Assembly (NCBI GenBank): GCA_017163975.1
Contig: JAFFSR010000366.1
Span: 310,001-374,000, forward strand
Direction of reading: 5' to 3'
Length of the DNA: 64,000 bases
DNA from: Anastatus disparis
Lineage: Eukaryota; Arthropoda; Insecta; Hymenoptera; Eupelmidae
Shown here: piece after piece, positions 42,805 to 53,976 of the stretch
Layout: each line of letters starts with the position of its first letter
Numbering within the stretch: position 1 is the stretch's first letter
Made by a program: the position numbers and the translations under genes
Notes under the pieces: model-generated
The model's database searches: none
What the model saw: only the letters and a program-made list of their open reading frames with translations
Told to the model about the DNA's origin: nothing

Positions 42805-43484
42805 TCATCTCGCTGTATTTAAAGGAGACGTTAGTCTATTAGCAATTTTTAGAATTTCCGTGTTTCCAATCAGATTATTAGATATTTCCGAACTTCCAAT
42901 AAACTTTGTTAATTCAAATCTACCAATAGGTACTTCATCATCCTGCTCTATCTTTTTCTTTTTGTTTGCAAGCAGTAATTCTCCTATGTTAGATCGTGGT
43001 ATAAGTTTACCATCTACCATAGCATTTCCAGAACTATCCCATTTCAATCGATCTGGCTCAAAAGTACGCCAATGTTTTAGTAAAAGTCGGGCTTTTCTAG
43101 CATAAATTTTAGGCACATTATTAAGTATTTTTTCTTCTATCAAAGGTGCCAATGTAGCTTCGATTTCATCAATATCTCGACTGATTTCACCATCATCCAT
43201 ACGTTCATTATCTTTGAAAAATAAATAACGCTTCAAAACTTGCAAATAATTTTTATACTTTTCTCGCTCACTGCTAAAACTTTTAGAATTAATAATTTTG
43301 TACACTTCTGAATCAAGCCGTGTTAAGTTATCACCAGGTGTATGGTTTTTTCAGCATTTTCAGTTGTGTTATCTGTTGTAGAAATAATTGTAGATATAGC
43401 TCCCCCCTGCAGCTGCTGCGAAAAACTTTGTATTTGTTCCAGAGTTTTTTCAGGGACAATGACCATTTTTCGAGCGCGTTCCAT
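42805..43484 (-). pseudogene. Polinton A MERxRKMV-type conserved protein, frameshifted
   Basis: Start ATG 43484 (MERARKMVIVPEKTLEQIQ). A frame change near 43338 leads to GDNLTRLDSEVYKII, SSEREKYKNYLQVLKRYLFF, KARLLLKHWRTFEPDRLKWD and IPRSNIGELL. It matches element B (GDNLSQLDAQMHDILFS, ERKKYQKYMQILQKYLHF, GARLLLNHWRTSTVGNVLKW). Families of this type recur beside Polinton integrases in insects. The biochemical role is unknown. Confidence 0.75.
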
Positions 43485-43518
43485 GACTTTTATTCTTCTT
43501 TTTCACTTTGAAAAAAAA

Positions 43519-43980
43519 TTAATTTTTGCTCCCTAAAATTTTTGAAAAAATTGTACTTATTAGCAGGCCTAATGGTAGTGGTAGAAAAGAACCACCACTC
43601 TGAATTATAGAACGTTTTTTAGCTTTCCACGCGTTACCACCACCACCTCTGCTGCTGCTGCTACTTCTCCCACTTCTTACTCATTTTATTAAAATAGTTT
43701 TGTGTTTTCTTAAATGGTTTTGTTCAGGAGTTTTTAATTTTACAACACCTTGCAATACGTTTAGAGCACACTCGCAAATACACTTTATGAGATTTTTATC
43801 GGCTGTACGAATCAAAGCTAAGCGTTGTTGACTGTCAGCGTGACTCAGAGGGTTTAAAAGTGCGACGTGCTTTTTTGAATATAATTTCCCAGATGTGCAG
43901 CAAATGCTAGACTTGATGGAACTTTTTTTATTTCCTCCTCCTTCATCTCCTTGTCTTCTTTTTGTTACGAACGTGGCCAT
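43519..43980 (-). pseudogene. Polinton A small Cys-rich/hydrophobic-tailed protein, one stop
   Basis: The frame starts near 43980 (MATFVTKRRQGDEGGG). It contains SQQRLALIRTADKNLIKCIC and ECALNVLQGVVKL, then a TGA at 43681, a Ser/Gly-rich stretch, and IIQSGGSFLPLPLGLLISTI with a final stop at 43519. Element B keeps the same order. The C-terminal hydrophobic segment could be membrane-active. Its function is unknown. Confidence 0.65.
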
Positions 43981-44056
43981 CGATGTTATCCCAGTTATTG
44001 CTATTTGAAGACTGTTTCTCGACTACAGATGCTTCTTTCTTTTTATTTATTCATGC

Positions 44057-45006
44057 TCACCTAAATCTCGATGAAAATTTAGGTACGTAAGCATAGTGCA
44101 GCTTGTCATCGGAAAATATGTCGGTACGAAAGCGAAACTCATCTGGCGTATCTTGTTTTAAATCTAATAGAAGATAGCTAAATGATCGACTACATGCATT
44201 AATGTAGGCTTCTTGCAAGAATTTTGGATCCTCCGCGTAAACTTGTCGAGCGAGAAACTGTATTTGTGCACGATCCCTCGAATTTTTGAGCAATAAGATA
44301 TAATTTGAATTCAATGATAAATAACGCTGATTTGGCCCCCTATGAAAAATATTTTGCCTAATAAAAATAGCACTGATATTTTTATGGTGACAGCCTTTTG
44401 TGAATAAATCAAGTACTGTATTATTCGATGATTCAGTTTCTGTTAACGCGCTTAGTTTCATGTGAAAATAATTTAAACTGTCGATGAATTTTGTTCGACC
44501 GCATTGTAACAAAATTATATTTTGTCCATTAAGAATGACCTTAGGTGACATTTGATCATATTTTTCCACTAATTCTTTCAGTATAAACTGCCAATCAAAT
44601 CCACCAGCATTGTGTGCAATACATATAATGTACTTGAAAATTGTTTTCTCGCGAATGTACAAATCTAAAAATTGTCTAATTGTTTTTTTTTTAAAAACAT
44701 ATACCATAAGTATTACATCTTTGAGATAAATCATCATTCTCTAAACAATCTTGTTGTACTACACAGAGGTTAGGAACGTGTAATCACGTAGTGGGTCGGT
44801 TTCTATACATTATATCTTGTTGTGTTTCTAAATCATAGAATACAAACAGAGTTTTCTGCTCTTTTTCATCGTTATTGGCCGGTAGAGGTTGTATGTAACA
44901 TAACTCGTTAATAGAATGTTTTTTTTATTAAAGCTTACACCAATTAACGCCACATTCATGCTTACCCCTATGTAAATGAATGACTTCATTGCAAATATTA
45001 CAAAGG
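44057..45006 (-). pseudogene. Polinton A DNA polymerase B exonuclease fused by deletion to packaging ATPase tail
   Basis: The minus strand opens mid-gene at 45006 with a Cys/His block (CNICNEVIHLHRGKHECG), INELCYIQPL, and FVFYDLETQQD, the Exo I Asp-x-Glu motif. After a stop and a frame change comes CIAHNAGGFDWQFILKELVE (Exo II) and KFIDSLNYFHMKLSAL. It then switches without a stop to FTKGCHHKNISAIFIRQNIF, YILLLKNSRDRAQIQFLARQ and YLLLDLKQDTPDEFRFRTDI, the C-terminus of the FtsK/HerA-type ATPase. The polymerase palm motifs and the ATPase Walker A are absent. Confidence 0.85.
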
Positions 45007-46297
45007 GTACCCCCCGTTAAGATAGTCAATTTTGCCCTGTCCCTGAAATTTTTGTTTGTCCTTGTAACTTTGTTTTGGATAGAAAAAAATAGTTTTTGTC
45101 ATATTTGTAGACCGCAAACCGCCTCCCCCTGTCCACAGCATGGAAAAAATGACTTTTTCACTATTTATTTTTTTTCTTCGCATCTAGTCGATAAAAAACC
45201 CCAAGAGAATCGTGCTTATAGCTTAAATGATTAAAAATCACGTGGAATTTTTTTATAAAGATTTGATAATGCTACATAACCTAAAAGGATGTTGGCGCGC
45301 CATAGTTAAAAATGCAACAAACTCATTTTTTCGACGTTTTTGGCTGATTGTAGCTCATTTGCAGACTTTGTATTATTATTTATATTATGAAATTGTATTC
45401 TAGAACTTTATTTATGAATTTAATTATTCAATCAAGTCAGAAAAATAAGATTTACAAATATCCGCATATTTTTGCACGAATCCACATTTTAGATTAGGTA
45501 TTTAAACACTTCTTTCATGATTTCGTTGATATTTCACTACTTTATATGTGATAAAATCTTTTAAATATTATATTGCTTTAACAAAAGAAAATATTTTGGT
45601 AAATAAGTCATTTCACAGGTACAGCTATATTAAGTACGGTCAAAATATCAACTTGAGATTACTTACGAATTTATATTTCGTAAGAAAAACTCATCAATAC
45701 AAACATCATCATCATGATTTAATAATATGAACCTTGACTTTGGCATTTTCAACACTATGTAATCTAAATCTGCACTTAAGTCACACTTTTGCGAGAGCTA
45801 TGTGGTCTATTTTTACATTGTATGAAAAAATGCGAGCATGCGAGTACTTTGAAATCTTGTTTATATGTCTCATATTAATATTACAATATTAAATATATTT
45901 TTGTTAAAAAGCGCATATAATTTGCAATTATTTTATGACATTTGCAATCATTTTAAAGATCATAAATAAAGTTTGCACTTATGTCATGTATTGTACTTTA
46001 TTATCTCCATTGACATAGGTACGAATCCAGTAACGTAACTCAAGTGACAATCGTTAGGCTGGAAGTGATAGTCTTTACTCAGTTCTCATGTTTTTCCTGT
46101 CTTTAGTGTACTCTTTGGTTAATAAAGTTAAAATGAAAGATTTAATATAATTCAGCAGTATTTATACTAAACAAGAATAAGGAAATGAAATAAAAAGGGA
46201 TGAAATAAAAAATAAATTTTGATAAACAATTGTCAAGTTCATTAATTTATAAGTTTGAAATACAAATATGTTACAATAATAATAAACGCTAATCTAT
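45007..46297. other. AT-rich spacer between Polintons A and B
   Basis: No gene or terminal inverted repeat of a Polinton was recognised. A slightly GC-richer part at 45005-45200 begins right at the truncation of the element A polymerase. The open frames there have no domain. Confidence 0.5.
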
Positions 46298-46537
46298 TTA
46301 TTTATTGTTCATATATTCATTATATTTTTTTAACAATATAGGTTTGATAACTGATTTCATTCTTTCAATTCTCATTCCAGATCTTTCTCTGTCACGACCT
46401 ATTTGTTCCCATTCACCGCGACGCGCACATTGACTTGCATAAGCCCACACATACAGTACTTTAACATTAGGTTTTCCTTCTTTAAAGTGTACACGTTTCA
46501 TTTTTTTATTACAATATTTAATCAAACATGAAAGCAT
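46298..46537 (-). CDS. Polinton B small basic protein (hypothetical, 79 aa)
   Basis: From ATG 46537, or internal ATG 46501 (MKRVHFKEGKPNVKVLYVWA), it reads SQCARRGEWEQIGRDRERSG and RIERMKSVIKPILLKKYNEY. A weakly similar frame lies at the same place in element A (near 36130-36270), which supports a real but unknown Polinton gene at the element end. Confidence 0.45.
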   Translation of the reverse strand: MLSCLIKYCNKKMKRVHFKEGKPNVKVLYVWAYASQCARRGEWEQIGRDRERSGMRIERMKSVIKPILLKKYNEYMNNK

Positions 46538-46594
46538 ACATATCGTTATATATATCTTGTAAAATATGCGCGTTGATTTCTAAAATTACAATTT

Positions 46595-47613
46595 CTAACG
46601 TATATTTATCCAAGACTCTATCATCAATGTCTTTACATCGTGAATTTTTATCGCGTAATACTGATTAAAGACAGCAAATGATTTCATTATACTCAGCTTT
46701 GGATTGTCATCTTCTGTATCTTTCTTAATTTCTTCCAATAGATATTCTTGAATGTATTCTACAATCCTATTAATTTTTCCAGCACGTTGTTTCAGTTGTT
46801 TGAGATGTTCGTCCATGCACTACGCAATATGTTTAAGACCATCAAATGTCACTTTTTGGAAATGTGTTGTAGCAATTTCGTATGTACGTTTCATTTTTTT
46901 ATTCGATGATTCTTTAGATTCTCCATTGTCGTCGTCTGGTTGAGATTTGGGTGATGGTTGATATATGGCCCGCTCCTCGATTGTTATGCTTTTTGCATTA
47001 TAGGAGTTTGTGAATAAAATGACGTGAGTCCCCATGAATATCTATGGGAAATAAATAAGGACGTGAAATCTGACTCCAGTTATTGTAATAAATCCTAGCC
47101 CCAAAACCAGGAATGCGTGTAGGAAAGGAAGAAGAATTATAACAAAGAGAAATAGATGTTAATTCTTTTTATTCAACAAGCGACTGCGCTGAACCTCGTT
47201 CACTGTGAGTTCAAACGCTACTAACTCCGCAACATGGATGCTTCGTGTTCCACGGCAATGAAGCTGGCTCGCGCAAGCGCAATACGGGAACACACATACG
47301 TGTCCCCACATATCTTTGATGGGTTTCCGTATTCAGCTTTGAATCTATATGCGTCTTCAAAATATGCAGTACACACATCAAAATCTTTCTTGAGTTTTCT
47401 CCATTCATGGGCATCAAAATTAACCCATTTTGCAAAAGAACTTGTTGATATTTTAACGTATGGTTTGGAATATTCACTCACGTATAATAATCCGACAGAT
47501 GCTTGTTTGCTTTGCGACTTGTTAAGAACGTGTGTTGTCGAAAGGAGCATATTATCCAGAACAATAGTATGCTCTTTCAATTGACCACTCTCACGACACT
47601 TAGATTCAGTCAT
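46595..47613 (-). pseudogene. Polinton B terminal conserved protein of unknown function, broken
   Basis: Pieces in order are: 47613 down (LLSTTHVLNKSQSKQASVGL, AHEWRKLKKDFDVCTAYFED), then after an inserted segment 46820-47035 (TNSYNAKSITIEERAIYQPS, FDGLKHIA, stop), and 46595-46816 (KQRAGKINRIVEYIQEYLLE). It is homologous to 36491-37313 in element A. The start may be ATG 47613 (MTESKCRESGQ). The function is not known. Confidence 0.72.
47036..47295. mobile_element. ~250-bp insertion in the Polinton B terminal gene
   Basis: Alignment with element A shows extra sequence between GNPSKIC and the TNSYNAKSIT block. Similar stretches GGGGACACGT and GGGGACTCACGT (minus strand) border it, which could be an imperfect target duplication of about 9-10 bases. 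No inverted ends are evident. The nature of the insert is unknown. Confidence 0.45.
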
Positions 47614-48229
47614 ATTTGAATAGTATGTATTACTTGATAAAACTGTTAACTTACGAGCGTTTGAGACTTACTTTAACTGTGGCTGCATTGGAACTGATCT
47701 GGCACTAGTACTTGCTCTCGTTTTATATCCATAACCCCCTCTACAGAATTCATAGGTATGTGGGGGTGCACATGGGTTTCGTCACGTATTTTCTAAGAAT
47801 CGTGTATTTATCTTAAAAGATAACAACGACGGTTATGATTTCTTAGTATGTAATATTATATTTCAATACCAAGCGATATATAACTGTTATATTTCATCAT
47901 TTCCTGTCTCAAAACATTTTTTAGCTTGAATTGTTTATAGATTCCGATATCTTCACATGTAATATTATATTTCAACGATAAGCGTATAGACGCCACATGT
48001 CTTGGTATAAAATATATTTAAGTTTAATTATTTATTTCATCACATCTTGTTAAAATAAAATATTCCATTATACCCCTTTGATAAACTAGCATATAATATT
48101 AAATTTCTTTGACAAGCGTCACATATCGTAGAAATTCCATCATTTCCTGTTAAAGCATTTATTTTATAATAATCTATGTAATATTATATTTCAAATGATG
48201 AGTAGAATATAACGGTCGTGTTTCTTTAA

Positions 48230-48658
48230 GAGGCGGTCGGAACCAAATCGGTGACTTGCGGTATATATCAAGTCAGCATTTTTCGCTTTACGATAATATT
48301 TTGTATATTTTTATGGCTTAAACTATTTCAAATCATTTTTCATATACATGACTAGAGAAAATGACTATATTTTTACCATATGAATAAGTAAATAAATTAT
48401 TATAAGCATTTATTACAAATATTAAACTGACTTGACATATACCGCATGCAAAAAACTGTCGTGTCGATTGTTAGGTGGCATTTTTCGCTTTATAATAATA
48501 TTTTGTATATTTTTGTGGCTTTAACTATTTTAAATTATTCTTTATATACATGACTAGAGGAAATGACTATATTTTTACCATATTAATAAATGAATAAATT
48601 ATTATAAGCATTTATTACAAGCACCGAACTAAGTCACCGATTTGGTTCCGACCGCCTC
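48230..48658. mobile_element. 429-bp miniature element, GAGGCGGTCGG ends, TTAA duplication
   Basis: TTAA at 48226-48229 and 48659-48662. The ends GAGGCGGTCGGAACCAAATC and its complement are near perfect. The interior has a direct duplication of ~150 bases (GCATTTTTCGCTTTA through ATTATTATAAGCATTTATTAC) present twice, while the relatives near 12509 and 1590 have it once. It lies between the Polinton B terminal gene and protease. Confidence 0.92.
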
Positions 48659-48856
48659 TTAATATATTTGATTATAGATAAAAGAGAATCCAATTATATG
48701 TATGAGAAAAATTATATATGAAATAAATAAGTAATATAAAATTTAAGACAAATAAGTTTTTGGTCATAGGAAGGAAAAGGTAAATAATTTGTTACAAAAA
48801 ATGTACATTTTTTAGTAATATTTATTGAATATAAATTTCATGTTACAATAATAGAT

Positions 48857-49377
48857 TTAATATGATATTCTCGAAGTACATGTCTGATTACAAAAACCAA
48901 ATCCTAATGAACGTTCGTTACTGAAAGTTTTTACATATTTTTTGCGCTTTAATTTATTTCTTACAAGTTTATTATAAAATCTTACAACTATTTTGTCATT
49001 CTTTTTGATATTTCTTGAAAACTCGCTGCAAAACGCACGTAAATTATGAAAATGACACATATAATATAGAAACATAATGCGATATTGACCACAAACTTGC
49101 GAATCATAGCTCTGCATTGATTGTCTGTTCCATTCGTATCGCACACAGTTTCTTTTAAGTCTATTGAGATGATGTGGTGAGGACGTGGTATTCCGTAGCT
49201 GTCATTTTTATTTATATAAATGGCAATCCAATGAGAACCATCTTTCGTATGATCGTCGATATTTGCAACAATAGCTGTTGTATGTTCAAGAACGTTCGGG
49301 ATTCGATCTGCTGCGTAAACACCCATTGTCCTAGCGTTGACTGAGGCTAGTGCTTTGATTATTTGTCGAGTATTCAT
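48857..49377 (-). pseudogene. Adenovirus-type cysteine protease, Polinton B, broken
   Basis: It starts at ATG 49377 (MNTRQIIKALASVNARTMGV). DGSHWIAIYINKND keeps the catalytic His. About seven residues that hold the acidic partner in element A (YFDCYG) are missing and the frame changes there. The rest resumes as HLNRLKRNCVRYEWNRQSMQ and QVCGQYRIMFLYYM with the catalytic Cys, then a basic tail. It is inactive by loss of the acidic residue and frame. Confidence 0.87.
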
Positions 49378-50069
49378 TGTTTGTTAGAATCATCATTTTC
49401 TGAATCGCTATCTTTACAGGCTTTAGTAGAGTCTGTTGATGATGCAGGACGATCATCAACTTCATCCTCACCTCCGTCGTCAACTGCACGAGCTAATCTT
49501 TCTGCTCTTACACGCTCAAGAAGTCGTTCGCTTAATCTCAATAGGTCATCTTTGATTTTTTCAGCTGTGATACACAATGATAGTTTCGTGTGCAACCACT
49601 TCCTTAGAATATATGCCTGATTGAAAGCACATACACTTCTCTTATACTTATCTTTCGAACTGTGAGGCACGCATGAAAATTGATCCCTTTGATATCTTGT
49701 TAAGAGTTCATTGAATGATGGTGATTATATTTCTAGGTTAATGATTTCGTGTGATATGGCTGCTTCTAGATACTTTGCTTTTTCGTATCCTCTAGTACAA
49801 ATTTTTACAGCCACTTTTGCAATGTCGTATAGATTGAGTAGCAATTGTCCGATGGAAACATCGCCTTCTATCCATTGGATTCCGTGATTATGATTGATTA
49901 CGTATTCATTTGTGCGTTTAACACCAGCAGGTAACTCGGAAAAATTATGCAGTGATTTTACGATCCAGTGTGAAAAAACTCTTGTTTTCCAACTTTATAC
50001 AGCCACTTCTTTTGGAAAAAATTTATTGTCTCGGTCTTTGAGACCTTGAATGTCTATGACGAAATCCAT
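49374..50069 (-). pseudogene. Polinton B MDxVIDIQG-type conserved protein, broken
   Basis: Start ATG 50069 (MDFVIDIQGLKDRDNKFFPK). Two in-frame stops (after EVAV and after INLEI) precede a C-terminal part CVPHSSKDKYKRSVCAFNQA and a charged tail ERLLERVRAERLARAVDDGG ending in an acidic Asp/Ser region. The stop overlaps the protease start by four bases, as expected for compact Polinton genes. Confidence 0.75.
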
Positions 50070-50193
50070 CTCAATTATTTACAGGCTCTACAACGTATAA
50101 CGTGGTATTCAAAAAGCCAATTGATGTTTGATGCAAGACAGCAAATAAGTTTTATACCAAGTATCCCCACTTTTTTTATCCCTACTCTTCAGT

Positions 50194-51473
50194 TTAAGCA
50201 GAGAAATCAGTTATAATATTACGACTTGAATCTATTTCCAGAACATTATCGTACTCGGCGTAAATGATGCAATTTATCGTTTGTTCCGAAGCTTGATCAA
50301 ATTTCACTTCTATCTTCACACTTCCACGTTTAATTAGATTCCAGTGTTGAGCGGTGTCAGGTCGAATGCAAACAAACAGAAACCTCTAGAATAATTTACT
50401 CGGTTGAGACAAAGGGACTCATTGAGAAAATGTATTCCAGTACCAGAAAATAGCGTATGATAAGCTTCAACGAACTGAGGATTATCACCAGTGAATTTTG
50501 GCTGTAGAGGTTTACCTGGTACTTGTACACCGTCAATGTAGAGCGAGAAATAATTTATAGAAAAATGTTGAAATTTAAATGGATTGAATTGTATATGGCC
50601 ATTAAATGCTCTGTTATCGACAAAACCAATTATAATTCTTTTAGGTAACTGTCCTAAAATAACGTTGTCCAGAGTATCACCATGTATGGCGAACGATTTT
50701 ACTGCAACACGAGTGATAGGATATTTTGCGGTTGCCTTTGTCAAAGCATTGGCATGGGCCAGTAATATTCCTGGACTAATTTTTACACGTCGTATCATCA
50801 AAGAAGCTTCTTTTATGCTAACGCTAAGTGTTCTATTTTCAGAAGCATCCATGAGACAAAATGCGTCTTTACTTCGTACAAGTCGCACTCTCACTTTAAC
50901 ACTTTAATTGAAAACATCGCAATATGATTGACCAATTAAATCTATTGTTTTTGAATCTCCTGTAAAATATTGTCGATTCAATAGGCCAAGGTTAGCTCCG
51001 GCTTCATTACGCCCCACGTTCGGGAGAGCTTCCATCTTTCCTGCAGTATCGAGGTACCAAAGAGACGTGAATAGATGTGAATTCATCATGGAAGTTGAGT
51101 AATTCAACAATGTTTCTATATAAGCTATGTATGGGTATGCGTTGTTTGGCGGTGAAATAAGCTTTTGGTTGAAGAATATATCAGTCTGATTAAAGAGTGA
51201 GCGAAGAAAATTGTTAGCAGCTCCTACTTTACTATTGTCAGCCGAAATATTAGGCACGATTTGTACACGAATATTGAGCATTGTGTGAGCTAGATCTATG
51301 AAATCTTCACCATCTGGTACTACAAAGTCAATGGGGCCATTGTCGGTAAGCGATGACACTGGTTTATATTGAATAAATTGTGAAGATTCCAAGGATGTCT
51401 GCGTTGGTGGAAGCTTAAATAAGTCCAATTCTGATTTCATGCATTCGCATGAACTCGCATGTAAGAACGCCAT
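50194..51473 (-). pseudogene. Polinton B major capsid protein, one stop and one frameshift
   Basis: Start ATG 51473 (MAFLHASSCECMKSELDLFK). It reads SADNSKVGAANNFLRSLFNQ, DIFFNQKLISPPNNAYPY and GANLGLLNRQYFTGDSKTID, a TAA near 50904, then VRVRLVRSKDAFCLMD, ILLAHANALTKATAKYPITR, FSINYFSLYIDGVQVPGKPL and FSGTGIHFLNESL. A frame change near 50340 leads to the final TDFSA and stop. At about 425 codons it is near full length for the double-jelly-roll Polinton capsid protein. It serves as the uninterrupted reference for the insertions in element A. Confidence 0.9.
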
Positions 51474-51482
51474 CTTGTTTTT

Positions 51483-51989
51483 CTAGTTAGGTCCAAAAAT
51501 GTCCGTTATCATGCGTAAAGCTTGTATTTTCTTTTTACCAACTATTTTGCGTTTTCGAATACCACCTTTTTTCTTGTTTATAACAATTTGTCTTCTTTTA
51601 ACTTTAGTACGAGCTGTTGAGCGTCTTTTAGGAGACTGACGCTTGCGCTTGCCAACACGACGTTTATATCCAGATCCCTTCATCATTTCAAAAATTTTAC
51701 CAACGGCTTTTTTCTTGAGATTTTGACCTGATTCGCGCATTCTTCTATTCACAGCCTGTTTAAAATTTGCACCATTACTGGTAACATCATCTAGTACATG
51801 CATACCTGCGCGTACAGCTGCTTTACCGATTGCTTTTGCTCCACTGGCAAGATAAGGTAGAACTCTTCGGAAAAGACCTCCTAGAAAGCTGCCTATACCG
51901 TGTCCATGTTGATAATGTGAACCGCTAAATACGCGATGGACTCCACCGCCACCAATTTGTTCTCAATAATAAGCGGCTTAATGACTCAT
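51483..51989 (-). pseudogene. Polinton B basic core-like protein, N-terminal stops
   Basis: From ATG 51989 two stops occur within the first ten codons, then HYQHGHGIGSFLGGLFRRVL, YLASGAKAIGKAAVRAGMHV, SGQNLKKKAVGKIFEMM and a long Lys/Arg-rich tail. It is homologous to 41005-41451. The capsid gene starts nine bases downstream. Confidence 0.78.
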
Positions 51990-51998
51990 TTTTTTAAA

Positions 51999-52847
51999 TT
52001 AGTGATTACGCTTAAAGTGAAGCGTAACCGTCAACGTCCTGTACTCAAATGGTATATGGTGGATGTGTTGATCCCTTATATCTACAATGATATTCTGAAA
52101 AGTGTTATTAAGTAAAGGAATATAATTTATTGGAGAAAACTGTTTTACGACGTTAGATCCAAAGGTGTACTTTGTATTATTAAATGTGACTATACGTAAT
52201 AGCGAAGCCTGTGTATCACTCACTGTGTAAGGCACAAATATATCTGTATATACATAGAATTGATCAGGTATTGCTATCGCTAAATATGCCGGTCTAGCTT
52301 CGATAAACGCTATACCCTTTGCGCTTTCCTTATTTTTCTTTGGTTTTAAAATAATGAACTCTCTGTTACCATAAATTTCGTTTGCGATTCCAAAAATACT
52401 TCTGAGCTTTTCATTTAATTGAATGTAATGTGTTTCTTTACATTCGCATATTCGTTGTATAGCATAAAATCCTTTTTTGTTCTTCGAGCTATCGAATACT
52501 ATATGCTTATTAATTTCGCCAGCGTGGTTATTAATCGCTCGAGCCAATTCACCAATACTTTCATATACTCCAGAGGGAAATTAACATTAAAACTCTTTTA
52601 TGTTCCCTATATTGAGTATATTTTCAGAAGGTTCTTTGCCTTCTGTACAGAAGATAAACTTTGCTTCAGATTCTTGAATGTGTAAAATAGTAGTGGGTAT
52701 ATGAATTTCGGTCAATCCAACACTCCAATCACCATGTAATCGTATCTCGTGCGATAAGTGCGCAGTAAAGCAGGATGTTGTGTTATATGCAAAGTATTTT
52801 ATACTACTGTTACTGGGTAGAACCAAGTAAAAAGCATCCTCATCCAT
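51999..52847 (-). pseudogene. Polinton B minor capsid (penton-like) protein, two stops
   Basis: ATG 52847 (MDEDAFYLVLPSNSSIKYFA) runs through LHGDWSVGLTEIHIPTTI, two close stops near 52585, then in the same frame ESIGELARAINNHAGEINK, FYAIQRICECKETHYIQL, PDQFYVYTDIFVPYTVSD and IPFEYRTLTVTLHF. The stops are the only breaks. It lies two bases from the integrase gene end. Confidence 0.82.
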
Positions 52848-52848
52848 T

Positions 52849-53944
52849 CTAAAGCTTAGTTAACTCACTTGCGTTTATCCAAGAATTGAATTTTTCAGGA
52901 TACCCGTACCATTTAACGAGTACCTGTTTATTCCGTCCTCGTTCTTTACTGCGTATTACACGCTCAATCTTAAATTTTTCTGTTTCACCCAAGCGTTTTT
53001 TCCCAACTTTAACCAATTCTTCGGGATAGAAAAACAAATCAATTTTGTCACAGTTCAAATCCGTCAACTCGTAGGCGTAAAGCTACTGGCGTCTGGATAT
53101 ACGCGAGATTTTGAAAATTTCTTCGCTGTAATTTTTTTTATATCCTTTCTCGAAGGTGCCTTTCTTACGACTGATACGGACGAAGGACCCCAGCGTTTAT
53201 ATAGGTGCTCGAGATGGTTTTCTCTGGGCAAGCGCTCTTTTTTCTAAATTCATTCTGGCTCTGGCAGCATTATAAATTGTCACTTCTGCAGGTATCATTC
53301 TAATACCCGAATGCAACGTATGATTGTATGCTTTTACGATGTTTAGTATGACATCGATATACCTGTGAGTATTCTTATTTGTAAAATATCGAAATATTCG
53401 CTTTTTGAGGGTTCGATTTAAATTAACGTTCCACTACAGCTGCCTTAACATCAGGATTACGTACAGTACGAAATTTTATACTTTTATTTTTTAAGTGTTC
53501 TTGATTGTCAGATCCAACAAATTCTTTTCCTTCGTCTGACTGAAGAGAGATGGCCACTTGACCATTAGATCTCTTGAGAATTATGTCAAAAGCTACAGCA
53601 ACACTATGAGCACTTTTATCACGAAGCGATTCCACCCAAGCATAGTTGCTAAGTACATCTATTACAACGAGTATATAGCAAAAACCATCATTATATTCCT
53701 CGAATGATTGCATATCGCATAAATCAATCTCCCAACAATCATCGATATTTGTTACGTTATAACTTAATCTTGGAAATCGTCGACGAATAGGTCTATGTAG
53801 AGTGTAGGCGTCTTGATTACTTAACCACTCGTAAATACGTGCTTTTCTGCGTTCATTATTCTTTGCATTGACACGAATTAAATTACGTGCACCAGCATAC
53901 CTAGCTGCGTGTGAAGTATCGTAGTATATGTTTTTAAGAGACAT
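52849..53944 (-). pseudogene. Polinton B integrase with chromodomain, frameshifted
   Basis: ATG 53944 (MSLKNIYYDTSHAARYAGAR). NIDDCWEIDLCDM holds the first Asp, ISLQSDEGKEFVGSD the second, and the catalytic Glu is in the region KAAVVER near 53423, where the frame changes. RIFRYFTNKNTHRYIDVIL continues in another frame. The C-terminal chromodomain VLVKWYGYPEKFNSWINASE (52849-53067) is again in a different frame. It is a retroviral-type RVE integrase that would insert the element. Confidence 0.9.
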
Positions 53945-53976
53945 TTTCTTAGAAGCTAAAACTTTTCCACTTATCC

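Larger units (their letters stand above)
36120..45006 (-). mobile_element. Polinton (Maverick) remnant A
   Basis: All genes lie on the minus strand in the order polymerase B exonuclease, ATPase tail, small hydrophobic protein, MERxRKMV protein, integrase, minor capsid, basic core-like protein, major capsid, MDxVIDIQG protein, protease, terminal protein. The order matches element B. Polintons are self-synthesising virus-like DNA transposons. The polymerase start is cut off abruptly at 45006. Terminal inverted repeats and the 6-bp duplication were not found, so both borders are approximate. A possible small homologous frame (TDTGQCAGKIASLHSKDNG) near 36130-36270 may mark the low end. Confidence 0.9.

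Noticed and set aside
45007..45200. Possible Polinton terminal repeat at the element A truncation
   Set aside because: No inverted partner was found near 36,000 or 46,300, and the usual AGTA-type Polinton start is not evident.
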